From assembly GCF_020283565.1 (NCBI RefSeq), contig NC_060064.1, forward strand, positions 8,112,266 through 8,176,265: a stretch of DNA of 64,000 nucleotides, read 5' to 3'. The stretch comes from Trifolium pratense (taxonomy: Eukaryota; Streptophyta; Magnoliopsida; Fabales; Fabaceae). The notes beneath the pieces were generated by a model that was not told where the DNA came from, searched no databases, and worked only from the letters and a program-made list of their open reading frames with translations. Positions 30,201-42,637 of the stretch are shown in pieces. A program made the position numbers and the translations under genes. Within the stretch, counting starts at the first letter, position 1, and each line of letters opens with the position of its first letter.

Positions 30201-32270
30201 AAATAATAATAAATATCAAATACATATATTGAATAATTTTTATTAAATTAAAATTCTAAAAAACAGAATAATGTGAAAACAACCTGTCCAATAAGGAGAG
30301 AACATAAATTGGGGACATTGAGTTAAATTGGCTAATTCCAAGAAGAAGAAGCCAAATTACAGAATCAAGTTGGTCTTATGGTGCTTTCATTCATGTTCCA
30401 TTTCTTGGAGTTTTGTGCAATGGAACTATCATCAGCTATTCAGTAGAGAAAACAGGAAATACAAGCATATCCATCTCCCACATGCCCATCATTTTATTTT
30501 GAAACCTGTTTGCTCTATTATTTATTTTCTGATGTAATCTTCCAAACTAATAGAATCTCCCTGCCGGTAATGCACACCCTTAAGCTATGTGTCTGAACTC
30601 TGAAGTTTTCCTAAATTACATTTTTTGTTACCATTTGTTTTCATCTGAGATCTATTTCAACGTAACCAGTAACCATTGAGTATGACTCATATTCACCGAT
30701 AAGTAGGTGGACGATCGAGTGTAGCAAAGCAAGTGGAGCTAAAAGCATAATGAGCATAGCGGAGAAGAGTCCCATTTAAGGGGTTTTAGTAGGTCGGCAT
30801 GTTTTCTTCATGAGCTGCTAAATTGAGCCTGGCCCAATTAGTAATGGGCTATGTGGGGCTATGTGTGGCATGATGGGTCAACCCGACTAATTTTTATCTT
30901 ATTTTTTTCTTTTAAAAAAAAGATTTAATGGACAATAAAATTACATATCACAGAAATTATTATACATCAAATAAGTGGGTGTCATGATTTTATAACAAAT
31001 GTTTTTGTCCTTTCGTTCTTAGTATTTTATTTTTATCAGAGTCTCCCTCATAACATTATTTGTATTACCAACCGGATGAGATTCTAACATTACTAAATCA
31101 TCATCATTCTCTGATTCTTTGCCAATAACTACTAAAGTTAAATCAAAATCATTTGACGCTGAAGCTTGAGATGAAAGTTAGGGTTCTTTCAACAAGGAAT
31201 AATAGGAGGAAAAAAAAAGGTTATGACATACGAAAACCCAATTGTACCCTTAAAATTTAGGAAATTTTTTAAATTTGCCATTGAGAATGAAAACAATTGA
31301 GGATACACTCTATTTTTTAAATTATTTTTTTAGAAAAAAAAAAATTAAGGGGCCAACCTGCAAGCCCGACGGGCTGGCCCACACCAACCCATGAAAAATA
31401 TAGGCTCGGTGGGCTGGCCCAGAAAGATACGACCGTTTTTTCCTGTGCTTTTTTGAAGTTTGGTCCATCTTAAAATACAAGGTCAGTGCGTCGACACGGT
31501 AGCCCGACCCATTTTGACAACTCTAACCACCGATAAAACAAAAAACATAGCCAAAACCCACAAGAAATAACAAAATGATTCTAACATTAACCATTTCAAA
31601 CCCTTAACCACATTTTTCCATACATTGTACATGTGTAGGGGAGTCCGAAGAAACTCAAAAGAAACATCGGATCAAATGATCCAATACCAGAATCCACTCT
31701 CGCTCCCCTCCCTCCACCAAGCCGAACCACAACTCTAATACCATTCATACTTGAAATGCTAAGTGACTGAACCCTTAACCATATAGTAAGGAAACTAAAA
31801 CATGTATGATCTACCACTTGTGTCATGTCGGCAATATAAGCCTCTTTAGCTGGTCACTATATCATGCTACATGAGCTAAGCTCCATCTATGTCACATCCC
31901 CGTATAGCCCTACGAATCTACAATTATATGAAGTTCTGACCCACAACCACGTCTTTTAATTTTGAAATCCAACGTATTGCTTACAACTTGAGGAAGAGAA
32001 GCAATTTGATTTAGAAATATTTGACAAACTTGGTCGTTCAAGTTTAAAACCAAGCTGTATCCTGTGATGTAACCTGATTTTGGTCACCATAGGACTCAAT
32101 CTTTTGTCAAAATCTCAAAGTAATCATGCTGATTAAATATATCTTTTGAAGAATGTTGTCATATAGCAAGGGACAAAAAGGTTATTTTCCCCATCTCTCT
32201 TCATACACACCTACCTAGTATTATATTACAAGATAATTGTCCTTGTCTGCATGATCAAACAGCATACACA
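30201..32270. other. Region between IDD-side repeats and the NAC gene
   Basis: No gene is supported. The stretch 30780-31530 contains motifs of a degraded hAT-like element (GGGCTGGCCC repeated, and ACCCATTTTGACAACTCTAA near 31515, a common hAT-like terminus). The frame at 31596-31826 (-) has no recognisable domain. Confidence 0.45.
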
Positions 32271-32272
32271 CA

Positions 32273-32280
32273 TATATATA
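32273..32280 (+). promoter_or_regulatory. TATA-like box of the NAC gene
   Basis: TATATATA lies about 100 bp upstream of the start codon, so a leader of about 70 nt is plausible. Confidence 0.4.
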
Positions 32281-32376
32281 ATCTATGCACAGTGATTCCA
32301 AGCTTACAACCATTTTGGTCGATAATATCGGCAACTGAATAATAAATTTCCTAGTTTCCTACGTTGACATTGTATC

Positions 32377-33693
32377 ATGGACAAAAATCCTCACTCCGAA
32401 ATTCAACTCCCTCCTGGATTTAGATTTCATCCTTCTGATGCAGAACTCATTGTTCATTATCTAAGAAACAAAGTGAATTCATCTCCTCTTCCTGCTTCAT
32501 TCATAGCAGAAATAGATCTTTACAAATACAATCCATGGGAGCTTCCAAGTCTGTCTTTAACAACTTCACTAATTTATAGTTTTCATTTGGATGAATGTTT
32601 AATAAGGAATGGTAACTTTTCATTTTAACAGGTAAAGCTTTGTTTGGAGAGGAAGAATGGTATTTCTTTACTCCAAGGGACAGAAAGTATCCCAAAGGAT
32701 TGAGGCCTAATAGAGCAGCTGGTGCAGGTTATTGGAAAGCTACTGGAACTGATAAACCTATTCTTACTTCACGTGGATTGAAAAGCATTGGAGTGAAGAA
32801 AGCCCTTGTGTTCTATAAGGGTCGTCCACCAAAAGGATCTAAAACTGACTGGATTATGCATGAGTATAGGTTGCATGATTCAATGATCTCAAATTCTAAG
32901 CATAGTGGTTCTATGAGAGTAGGTCAATTCCATGAGTTCAATTTTTCATCTTTTAAAATCTATGAAACACCGACACATACACAGACACACATTGAGCATA
33001 ACACTGACACTTCGACGTCTACTAAAGAAACTTAATGCATGTTAGTCATGCCTTTAATACGAAGTTTCAATGCTACATAGTTTAGAATATTTTGTGGTTT
33101 ATAAGCCGGTATGATAGTATGAAGTTTTGACAGTTTCTTTTGTTTTTCGTCTTTTGCTTCAGCTGGATGAGTGGGTGTTATGCAGAGTTCGACAAAAAAT
33201 AGGAAGTCCAAGAAGCAGCTGGGAAGATTCAAATGAACTAAGTTATGAACCAACAAATCAGTTTCAACAAATGAATGAGATCTCTAATCCTGAACCAGTA
33301 AAAAACTATGTGCAGAATGAATACCCATTGTTACCTTATATTTTGGCTTCTAAGACTGTTCTGCCTAGTTCCATTTGTATGGCCTCAGACAATGCAAAGC
33401 CCCATGCTTCATATTATGAAGACAAAGACAACTTAAACATAATAGGAGCACAGTTCTTATCATCTGCAACTGAGGGATTTTTCAATCCCCTGAAGAGAAA
33501 AGCTGTCGAAGATGATATCGAGATGGATTTTTATGCTGTCCTCAATAAAAATCTAAGCAGAGAAGGTGATAGTGTGAAGGAGAGACTTGAGAAAGATTTA
33601 AACAAAGAGTACAATTTCTACAACTTTGATCAGTGGACTTCAATCATACAACCTCATGAGCTTAATAGCTTAGCCTTTACTGGATATACATAA
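32377..33693 (+). CDS. NAC-domain transcription factor, 329 aa
   Basis: The exons are 32377-32548, 32632-32918 and 33163-33693 (990 nt), with GT-AG introns and consistent phases. The NAC domain is complete: subdomain [20 protein letters not shown] (residues 11-29), B ending at [30 protein letters not shown] and [39 protein letters not shown] and WIMHEYRL, and [13 protein letters not shown] opening exon 3 at residue 154. The intron positions are those typical of the family. The remainder is a variable, acidic and Ser/Asn-rich regulatory tail with a [10 protein letters not shown] segment. NAC factors bind CACG-core promoters as dimers in the nucleus. The sequence resembles the NAP/ATAF-side clade, but I do not assign an orthologue. 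Confidence 0.96.
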
Positions 33694-33781
33694 GTAATTT
33701 AGGTGTATGTACATACATGCTTATTTGTGTGCATATATAGAACCTGTAAGGTTCATAGATGGAAAGTGAATTCTATATGTA

Positions 33782-33787
33782 AATAAA
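33782..33787 (+). terminator. Polyadenylation signal AATAAA after the NAC stop codon
   Basis: AATAAA lies 89 bp after the stop, and a second AATAAA occurs near 33911. Either could direct 3' end formation. Confidence 0.4.
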
Positions 33788-34450
33788 GAAGAATGTATTT
33801 TGATGTGTGATTATTCTTTGCAGGACATAGTAGTTTAGTATTTAGCTGAAAGAATAGAGTATTATTTTAGTAGTGTGTGTATATATTGTATATGTGAAAT
33901 ACAGTTTGAAGAATAAAGTTCCACCATAATGGAACTAAATTGTTGATATATGCAAATTTTAATTATTTATAGCTTTCTTTCTATTTTATCATCACTGATA
34001 AAAAAGTTATTTGTAAGTACTGGAAATCCACTGCACTAAAAGATGTACACCGAGGTCTTGGATTCAGGAATATAATATACTTGTAATTAACATAGTTCAA
34101 ACAATGGCTTGGTATTGGAAACTACTTTGTCCCTGCCGTGTACAAAGATGTATGCACAGTATTTAAATTTTTTAACTTAAGGAATCTGAAAAGATATTTG
34201 AAAAGTAATTGCAATTTGCAACCTTGTTTCATGTTTGTATATTTAAGGTATCAAGAATATCATATATGGGGATTGGAAGAGCTCAGCAGCAACCTGGTAT
34301 ACGGCCCTTGCAAGCTAGGAATCATTGACAGGTAAGGTAACCTGGTGAAGATTTACAAGTAAAGAAAGCAAGACAGTGCTTTTTAGAGTAGATAGGCATA
34401 ACTTGGGGATGTCCAACATTCAAGTTTGAATTTTGAAGGCTTTTATTTAT

Positions 34451-34632
34451 GGACAAAACTTACATGCATTTCCATACATGCATTTCTTACTTTTCCTCTC
34501 ACAAAGAGGTAGTTTTTTTTATTAAAAAATAATTTTCTTTTATTTTTTCAAAATGAAAAAACACAAATAACCACCTCTTTGTGAGTGGAAAAGTAAGAAA
34601 TGCATGTATGGAAATGCATGTAAGTTTTGTCC
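34451..34632. mobile_element. Hairpin MITE (182 bp) with 9-bp TSD
   Basis: The arms GGACAAAACTTACATGCATT..CCATACATGCATTTCTTAC and their reverse complement are about 70 bp each and almost perfect. TTTATTTAT flanks both sides (34442-34450, 34633-34641). The TSD length suggests a Mutator-like MITE. It lies about 760 bp downstream of the NAC stop codon. Confidence 0.85.
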
Positions 34633-34641
34633 TTTATTTAT

Positions 34642-35128
34642 TTATTTTTTGCCAACATGATTGTTGTGATAATGTGTATAGTATGGTGGATTTCTTCACA
34701 TATCACACGATTTCAAAGTTACTGTAAATTAAAACAAAAGAGAAACTTTCGTCCCTCCGACATGACTTCAAATGTACAGATCTTTAAAAAACGAAAGTAC
34801 AATTTAAGAACATGCATGGTTTTTTGGAACATTTGGGGCAAACAATTGCGCCCGCAAACAAATATTGAAGGCACAAAACAAGCACAAAAAGTTATTTGCA
34901 CACTAAGATTCTACATGTTTTCTCTAGTCTTGTTTTTAGCTTGATAATTTCGATAACCCGCCTTCTATCCTTTGTTCCTAACGAAAGAAAAAGATGGGAT
35001 GCAAGAGTCAGAATAAATGTCGATAAATCCTAGAAAAAATATCCGCAACTATTTGACAGGCAGCATATGGGCATGCATAGTCTGTTTATAATGGACAAGT
35101 GGAAGGAAAAATTCACACCAAGATGTTT

Positions 35129-35209
<81 letters not shown>

Positions 35210-36040
35210 AATCAGAGGATATTCTCAGGAAAATACAAGAAAAAGAAATACACGTATACCACAAGAATAAATACAACAGCCTTGTATGTCGTATTGTTTT
35301 AGCACATTGCAACAAAAGTATGTCGTATCATTTTAGCACACTGCAACAAAAGCAAAGCAAGTCAGAATGATATTTCATCTCTTGAAGCAAAAACGAAATA
35401 AATAATACTAGTAATAGTAAGCACCACCTAAAACATGCTATGATATTAAAGGTACCAGAAACAGACAAAAAGCAACCATTTCAGAAGTTTGAAGATTTCA
35501 TTAACAATAACAAAGCCTCAAATTGAGAATAACATCCTTAATTCAAGTACAAACAGGACATAAAATGTTTCAATAAATTGCTTGAAAACTGACTCATACT
35601 GTAGTTTTAATTTTAGTATTTAAAAGATAGAATACGAGGAGGGAAGACATGAGAATGAGAAATAGATAGATAACCTGAAAGGCTAAAACATCAGAAGAAT
35701 TATAATCCCTCTCATTAAGCTTTTTATCTGTCTGTAGTCGATTAACCAGCCTAATAAAGACATTATGCTAATATGCTTTTGTTAAGAAACCACTCGCCTC
35801 ATTTCTAACTTCAGGGGCAGCTTATTAAAGCTACCAAATGAAATTTTACATTTTAAAGTCTTCAGATGGAAAAAAAAAGTTAAACATGGACCTTTAGTTC
35901 ACACTTAAGCATATTAGTTAACACCTACATTTCCAATACTCAAGTAGAAAAGAGAGACATGTAGCAGTAACAGAATAACTGGACTAAAACTCGATACAGT
36001 TTTGGCATATTTTTTGAGTTGTACAAGAGAAAAAGAAGCC
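34642..36040. other. Intergenic DNA including the 3' side of the SYP71 gene
   Basis: No coding gene is present. A long TA microsatellite occupies 35131-35206. The part nearest 36040 is the probable 3'UTR of the SYP71 gene on the minus strand. Confidence 0.45.
35131..35206. repeat. (AT)n microsatellite, about 38 units
   Basis: The alternation of A and T is uninterrupted. The reading frames running through it are artefacts. Confidence 0.98.
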
Positions 36041-37849
36041 TTACTTGTACAAATAGGCAGCAATTCCCAAAATTATAATCAACAAAACAATATCAATACA
36101 GAAGTTTCGACTGGATCGTAGCTGGATGAAAACAAAAGATCATATAAGATTTAACAAGAAATCTATCACTGATGCAACCATAAATTGATGGAAATATAAG
36201 ACTGGATGAGCTAATAACCTGGGTAACTGTGTCTTTAAGTTTAACGTTGGTATTTTTAAGGTCAGAGGATGCCTTGTCCACCTGTAAAGACGAAAAATCA
36301 TAACACCATGTTAACTTCAGCTTCTAATTTCCAGAGTTTTGAGAACATCAATTTCCATATTTCCAGAGTCTTCAATTTACAGGAAGAAATTGATGAATTT
36401 CACCTTTGTGTCAATCTCATCCATCAGTGGAACTTGCTTATCAAATTCCTGCATTTTGCACATATGTAGAAATATATAAATAAAATATATATAACAAACT
36501 TAAACATTAAAAAAAAATATCACACACAAAGGATGAATGTTAAACAATAAGGAAATATCTGACCTCATTCATATCATGTGCCATGTTTTTCAAAGTATCC
36601 AATCCTTCTGCAATCACATCCAAACCTTGATCCTAAAAGGTCTGTGTAATTAGATTCAAAACCATGTCCAAGTTAACACTCTACATATAATATCATGCAA
36701 AAGTTAGCAGCTCTCTGTTACAACTTCAAAAAGCAACTTGCCTGTTTCATTTTACGCATTTCATACTCCTCCCTAAACTGACTTGATTCTTTGGTTTGTT
36801 CAAAGTATCCATCTTCGAATCGGCCATCTGTGTTGAAATAATACACAGAAATGAATAGAAACAATTAATTAAAAAACATCTTCAAGAACTTCTATACCTG
36901 TATAGCTATTAAACTTGGACATTTATTTCAATTACCTGAATCAAATTTAATTTCAGGACGTAAGGCAGAAGCTCCCCAACCTCCAGTTTGTTTGGGTGCA
37001 GCAGGGGTCCCATCCGGGATAGCTTGGATCCTCTCTGGCAATGAAAGAACCAAATCATTACGGGCAGCAAATTCTTGCGACGAAAGCCCCTTTACCTGTG
37101 AATACAAAGTACCAATTTAACAAATTAATAATGATTATGTCATTAACTTTGAACACACTTGTATGCTATTAATGTTACCAACTGTGCAAGGACACAATCA
37201 ATCGACCTATCTGAGATAATAACACAGGCGGCAAATATTTTATGACAACAGTAATTCGATGAAATCATGGTGGAATTGTGCTCAAAATTATAGTAATCTG
37301 TCAAAGTCACAGTAAATTAAATTCAAACATACATACACTACTACAAATGTGATATGCGAATATAATGAATTCATCATTCATTCCAACCAAAATATCAGAA
37401 AGAAAAAGACACTCCAATGACAATTTAACCTTTTTTACTGCCAATCTCTGCAACTTGGGGATCTCTTCAAGTAACCTAGCCTTAGTACGACGAATTTCAG
37501 CATTGGTTGCTACAGTTGAAGCCCTATTTTTCTCCTTAGAAGCAGTTTCTGCTTTCTACACAAAATTAATTCCACATTACATAATTAATTAACAATCTTC
37601 TTATAAGAAACTCAATATTGAAACAAAAAATTATCATCAATTAGTTAGTATGCAATGTGAATTTTGTGATAGAATGAAAATGAAATTGAATACCTGAAGT
37701 GCAGCCTCGATGTCGGCGTCAACGACGGAGTAGAGTTTGGCGAATGCATCGTCGGCGGAGAAATTGGAATCGTTTTGCTTAACGACGTCGTATCGGTCGT
37801 ATTTCTTGCAAATTGAATCGACTCGGGTTAGAATGTCGATGACGCTCAT
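36041..37849 (-). CDS. SYP71: SYP71-type Qc-SNARE (syntaxin of plants 7 family), 261 aa
   Basis: Eight exons are read on the minus strand: 37849-37694, 37555-37430, 37095-36936, 36827-36742, 36632-36564, 36448-36404, 36281-36219 and 36121-36041 (786 nt, all phases consistent). The N-terminus MSVIDILTRVDSICKKYDRY is diagnostic of the plant SYP7 family. It is followed by a coiled-coil block (ASTVATNAEIRRTKARLLEE, IPKLQRLAVKK) and a linker IQAIPDGTPAAPKQTGGWG. The Qc SNARE motif runs from QGLDVIAEGLDTLKNMAHDM through EFDKQVPLMDEIDTKVDKA (probable zero-layer Gln in DKQV) to KLKDTVTQ. It ends in a C-terminal membrane anchor, IDIVLLIIILGIAAYLYK. Family members act in membrane fusion at the ER and plasma membrane. 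In Lotus a SYP71 is, from memory, needed for nitrogen-fixing nodules. Exon 4 ends at a GC splice donor (CAG/GCAAGT). Confidence 0.97.
36733..36742 (-). other. Non-canonical GC-AG intron of the SYP71 gene
   Basis: Exon 4 ends in AAACAG followed by GCAAGTTG, and the intron ends TTTTAG at 36633. The donor matches the consensus AG/GCAAGT of GC-AG introns. A GT donor that keeps the frame was not found nearby. Confidence 0.85.
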
Positions 37850-38411
37850 GTTGTTGCAATGTTACTTTTGTACTGAAAGTGAGAAATGAGTGCGTAGAGA
37901 AGAGGTTGATCCCTTTCCCTTCGTTCGTTGTTACTACTCTTACTATCAACATAGAAACATAGTCCAGCCTGGAGAGAAACAACAATGTACACAATAGTAA
38001 GTAACACACCAATGAGTTCTTTTCTTTTCTTTTTTTCAAAATTTTCAAGTTTTTTTATTTTTATTTTTTATCAGGCGAAATTTCTAATATTATATTTTAT
38101 GCTCAATTCTATTCTTAGTGTCTTTGTTGTCAACTTGTCAATTGTCATAGCCTAATCCCCCAAGCATGTTTATTGATAAAAAATTTGTTTATGATGTAAA
38201 CTCTCATGTTAAGCTATAATAATAGCAGTTGTATAAGCCGTTTATTTAAACCTAATTCATATGCTCCAAAGTTATTTGAGGACCGCAACATGTGGCACAA
38301 CCATGCACTAGCATAGGATTCTGTAACACATGGCACAACACTAGTGTTTTTCCAACAAGAAAGGCATCAACATGAATCACCAACTCATACGATTGACACA
38401 ATTGACTGTTG
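37850..38411. other. Upstream region of the SYP71 gene
   Basis: This is the probable promoter and 5' leader on the minus strand. No clear TATA box or gene is recognised. Confidence 0.4.
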
Positions 38412-38707
38412 TGCAATATTCACATATATTGATTTGACCTTACTTTTTTACTAATAAATAAAAATAAATATTAGTCTATCTCGGTACGTCTTGTGCTGGG
38501 AAGACTGTTTGTGTTAATATATTCCATTTTGGCTTCTTCAAAAAAAAAAAAAACTTATAAGATGTTTGATTCGTCTCGATGAGTATTGTCAAAATATCAA
38601 ATTTTTATAATTTTTACTATTATACAATTAAAAATATTAATCGTCAAAGTTATGCATCGACATGCGTGAAACAGTCAACCGTATCAATCAAATTGGGACG
38701 TAGGGAG
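38412..38707. mobile_element. 5'-truncated Stowaway-like MITE with a small retroinsertion
   Basis: The sequence aligns with the element at 22834-23092 (ATATATTGaTTTGACC, ACTAATAAATAAAAATAAAT, ATGCATcGaCATGCGTG, GGGACGtAGGGAG) but lacks the left terminus. About 78 bp at 38474-38551, ending in A13, interrupt it. Confidence 0.7.
38474..38551 (+). mobile_element. Very short LINE/SINE 3' end inserted in the MITE
   Basis: GTCTATCTCGGTACGTCTTG through CATTTTGGCTTCTTC followed by 13 A is absent from the related MITE at 22834. A severely 5'-truncated retroposon is the simplest reading. The TSD is not clear. Confidence 0.55.
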
Positions 38708-39140
38708 TATTATTTTAAAGAATTAATCTTCTTCTGGTCTCTAACTTTAAAGTTGTTTTTTCACTCAAAGAATTAACCTCTCTTATTATTTAACTTTAAA
38801 GGAGTTGTTGTTGAAATATTTTAATGGAATTGCATTACCCTAAGGTATTTAAACCCAATTCATATACTAACCTACCTTGATAACATTCCTAGGGGTGGAG
38901 ACAATGTCAAAAATTAGAAATTTCCCATTAATAAGAGGGATAATCAAAAAGATAGAAAGTCAAACACTCTTTAGAAATTACTAGCCAAAAACACAATGTT
39001 CAATAAATAGCTATAGGACACACAATATAACTAAAGATATGATAAACAAAAAATAAATATTGGTCAAGTTTGAGAGCCATAATCGCTAGGGGAGGGACCC
39101 ATAACACACTAACACCACATTTCCTTTCCTCCTTCTTAAT
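38708..39140. other. Intergenic DNA between the MITE and the CACTA element
   Basis: No gene or bounded element is seen. Confidence 0.4.
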
Positions 39141-39149
39141 CGTCACTAG

Positions 39150-39590
39150 TGCAGAAAGGGGATTCCACTACTGGCCAAACAGACTTTCCACTACTGGCCG
39201 TGGCCGTAGTGAATGCTGGCGTCGTTGTAAGTCCAGACTTTCCACGTCGGGTCTTTTAATACCCGTCGTGGTATGTATATTTCTTCTTTAATTATTATTT
39301 AAAATTATGGACTTTCCACGTCGGTTTTTCCAATTACCCGTAGTGGTATGTATGGGATTCCACGTCGGTTATAGTGAATATCAGTAGTGGTATGTATGGT
39401 TTCAAATTTTTTAAATATAAATCATGGGGATTCCACTACGGGTATTTACACATATCCGTAGTGGTATGTATGGTTTTCCAGTTTTTTATTAAAGAATTGG
39501 GGATTCCACTACGGGTATTTACACATATCCGTAGTGGTATGTATGGTTTTCCAAGAATTGGGGATTCCACTACGGGTAATTACTTTTGAG
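39150..39590. repeat. Left subterminal hairpin array of the CACTA element
   Basis: About seven units each pair a TTCCAC(G/T)(A/T)CGG-type arm with its inverse CCGTAGTGGTATG, spaced by 10-20 bp. Successive units are 55-75 bp apart. Confidence 0.85.
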
Positions 39591-40767
39591 CAGGTTCTTC
39601 TAAGAAAATTTAACAAAAAAGTTAGATACAAAATTCACAATTCACGTAACAGAACAAACAACAATGAGTATAGGTAGATTATATCTTATAAGCTTCAATT
39701 CTCATAACACATCAGAGAGCAGTTAAATACCAAGATGAACACAAAAAGGTCCTATTAACAAATAAGGTAGAAGAGAAACCCACTACTTTATACGATTTTA
39801 ATATGAAACTTCCAATAATCTCTTGAACAATTCAAACAATATCAGTATTCAATAACAGATGATGCAACAAAAGATGGTTGGCAAAAATCCTGGAACTTGA
39901 CTTGGGTCTTCCCCACATGAAAAACAAGCCTTCAAAAATGAGGACGCCATCGAACCATCTGTTACAATTAAGAATTTACATGCTTAAACATATGCTCATA
40001 TGAATTACATTACATAGTAAAGTAAAGAGATTGTTTTAACCCTGAGAACAACAACAGAACATTTTTAGACAAAAACAAGTAACAGGATCTCAGTAATAGA
40101 CGTTTTTGCAGGAACTGCCTATATAGCCTATCATAATGTAGTCTACAGAAGTGGTATAGTTATTAACTACAAGGAAAAGGAAAACATATCATACAAAAAT
40201 TCATTGTTTTTATATTAATTGGAGATCTCTGCAATGGATTCAGTTATTCTCCTTGTCATGTAAAGAGTGACAAAACAAAAAGACCAAGTGCAGGGCTCGT
40301 GTCTTGTGTCCTAAGACCCAGCGTAGCGCAGGTCTATCTACATGACCCTTTGAAGTGAAAAATTCATAAGAGGGGATCCATGGCTTACTAATGAAATGCT
40401 AAAAATTTAATATTCATATGGAAACTAATACAGATAGACATATGGAGAATAAAGAGCTATAGGAATTACTTTCTTTGCCTGGAAACTGATACAGATAATT
40501 CAGTAAGTTACTTAATACAGATAATTACATAGGGGAGAGCAATACAGATAATTCAGTGAAACTTCTAAAACTTTTTGAGTGTGCGCTGTATTATAGATAT
40601 ACCTATTGGATAAAAGTCAATAATTGGCAAGTTTGGATCGGTCATAAGTTTCCTATATGGCTCGGGCAGAGCATGAGAGCTGCAGATATATCATATTTTC
40701 AAGGTTACATAAACTTACATTTTGTTGAAGTTACAATATTAAGGGAAAAATGGGATAGCAATTAAAC

Positions 40768-40866
40768 CTTGCAGCAGGAAAAACTCCGAGAAGCTGATCA
40801 AATGGTTTGAATGGAGTAACCAACTCAAAGTTAATATTGAGCTCACCAAGGTCCTTAAGATCAGAC
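40768..40866 (-). pseudogene. Captured XRN-type 5'-3' exoribonuclease exon fragment
   Basis: The minus strand encodes SDLKDLGELNINFELVTPFK followed by PFDQLLGVFPAA, which corresponds to the PFKPFDQLMGVLPAAS region of plant XRN2/3/4 proteins. It is bounded by a plausible AG acceptor (before 40866) and GT donor (after 40768), and 99 nt is a multiple of three. No other XRN exon is recognised here. Confidence 0.75.
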
Positions 40867-41362
40867 CTGTTTTGCAAAAAGAAATAACAAAAAGGATAAA
40901 CATAAAACAATCAAGGAATGGTTTAAACCAAGAAATTTGATTCTTGTATTCGGTCAATATAAATAAAGCTATGATCTTACTTATCAAAATTTTAAACCCA
41001 ATTCATATTTTGCACATTGCCAAGAAAAAATGGACTTGATTTATACCAAAACCGAGAAAGTTATTCATCAAGAATTGGTCAGGTGGCGGTGATCTATGAC
41101 ACACATCCAACATTCACTTAGAATACCACATAAGATCTATACAGAAATATCAATAGAACAATGGAAAGACAAAGTCAAGGAACATGTTCTGAGCGCGTAC
41201 CACTTATCTCACGATAAATTTCTATCTAACAAAATTTTGTTACAACAACTGAAGATTCATATAGCATTCCAAAGAAAATTAGAAAAAGAACTCACCATTG
41301 CCAAGAACAAACACCTTCATAATAATCACAAACTATCTATATAAACGCTTGAACGATATTAC

Positions 41363-41511
41363 CTCTCCACCCACAAATAGAAGTGCCAGATCGAGAGGAT
41401 CCTGAGATTTCTTCCCTTTGCACTATCCAAAAAAATAAATTTTGAAAAAGGGAATTAAAAATACAACAGCAGACACAATTGTAGAAGAAACATAAACTGA
41501 ATAAATACTAG

Positions 41512-41562
<51 letters not shown>

Positions 41563-42637
41563 AGCAAAATAGCAGGCCATTCTTCTTGATAAAGGTTGAG
41601 AAAAGGATGAAGAGAAGTGCGGAATACATAATAGGAAAGTAGTGTTGTGGATATGTATAATACCAGAAAATTTGACCAGCCTGCTTCAGATAAAACAGAC
41701 TTTGCTAGGTCTTTTGGAGAAATGACCTGATAATTAACAGACTCCTTCAATCCATTGTCTGAGACTCTGCAGAGGTCCAAAAAGATATAAACAATTTTCT
41801 GATTTGTTGAACAACATAATGTAAACATGAAACATGAAGCATCTAGCATATTAACACTGTTACCACTAAGCACAACAAGAACAAGATGAGGGTGTTGCAT
41901 ATTTTTCCATTTTAACCCTGTTTATCTTTTCTGGTTATCGGCTTCTTTTCATTCTAACCTGGTTTATGTTTTTAGATTATCTTCTGCTTTTATTCTCTAC
42001 TTACTATACATCTTAAAAACCACCATAAATCATAGAATGAAACTTTGTTGAATAATCCATGAAACCTATCCCCAGCCTGACCATGACTGTGATGAATGAA
42101 ATGTGGTGCCAATCTGAAAAGAAACCTAAAATTGCTGATCTATTAGAATTACACTATTATTAATTACTAAATCTCGGTAGATCAAGCCACGCACGCGACT
42201 TCTACTATCATCTCCTAAACCTTGGAGAACCACAAAAAATTTGTATCTCCTAAATTAAAACAAATCTAGCGTTGCTAGCTATCTAATAATTCTGATTATT
42301 ACTAGCGACGCAGACATGAATGAAACAGCATAAAGAGATTGATCAAGCCACACGACTTTTACTATCATCATCTCCTAAACCCTTGGAAAACCAGAAAACT
42401 TTTCTATCTCCTAAATTATAACAAATCTACTGTTTCTAGCTATATCTAACTTTAATTCTAATTATTCGCGATGCAGAGACATGAATCAAATGGCATAAAG
42501 AGATGAATTACAGGTTATAATGAGATGACCAAAGAAATGCGGGAACTGTGGAAGAGGGAATTGACAAAACTCCATTTGGAATGAAAATTGCAACAATCAA
42601 AGCAAGTATCGGCAACATCATCGTTCTAACTTCGCCC
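41363..42637 (-). pseudogene. Captured first coding exons of a BIG1/V-ATPase-S1-like membrane protein gene
   Basis: Three exon-like segments join in phase on the minus strand. The first (42637-42512) has MMLPILALIVAIFIPNGVLS as signal-like start and STVPAFLWSSHY. The second (41766-41664) has VSDNGLKESVNYQVISPKDL and AKSVLSEAGWSNFL. The third (41422-41363) has CKGKKSQDPLDLALLFVGGE. Splice sites are GT-AG. From memory the STVPAFLWS and NYQVISPKDLAKSVLSEGGW motifs belong to a plant ER membrane protein with a V-ATPase S1/BIG1 domain; this name is less certain than the capture itself. The rest of the gene is absent. Confidence 0.65.
41517..41559. repeat. (AT)n microsatellite
   Basis: About 21 AT units occur in an intron-like part of the captured gene fragment. 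Confidence 0.95.

Noticed and set aside
35099..35315. Frames of alternating Tyr-Ile on both strands.
   Set aside because: Translation of an (AT)n microsatellite.
37779..38048. An 89-codon frame overlapping the start of the SYP71 gene.
   Set aside because: It is in a different frame from the conserved SYP71 exon 1 and has no domain.
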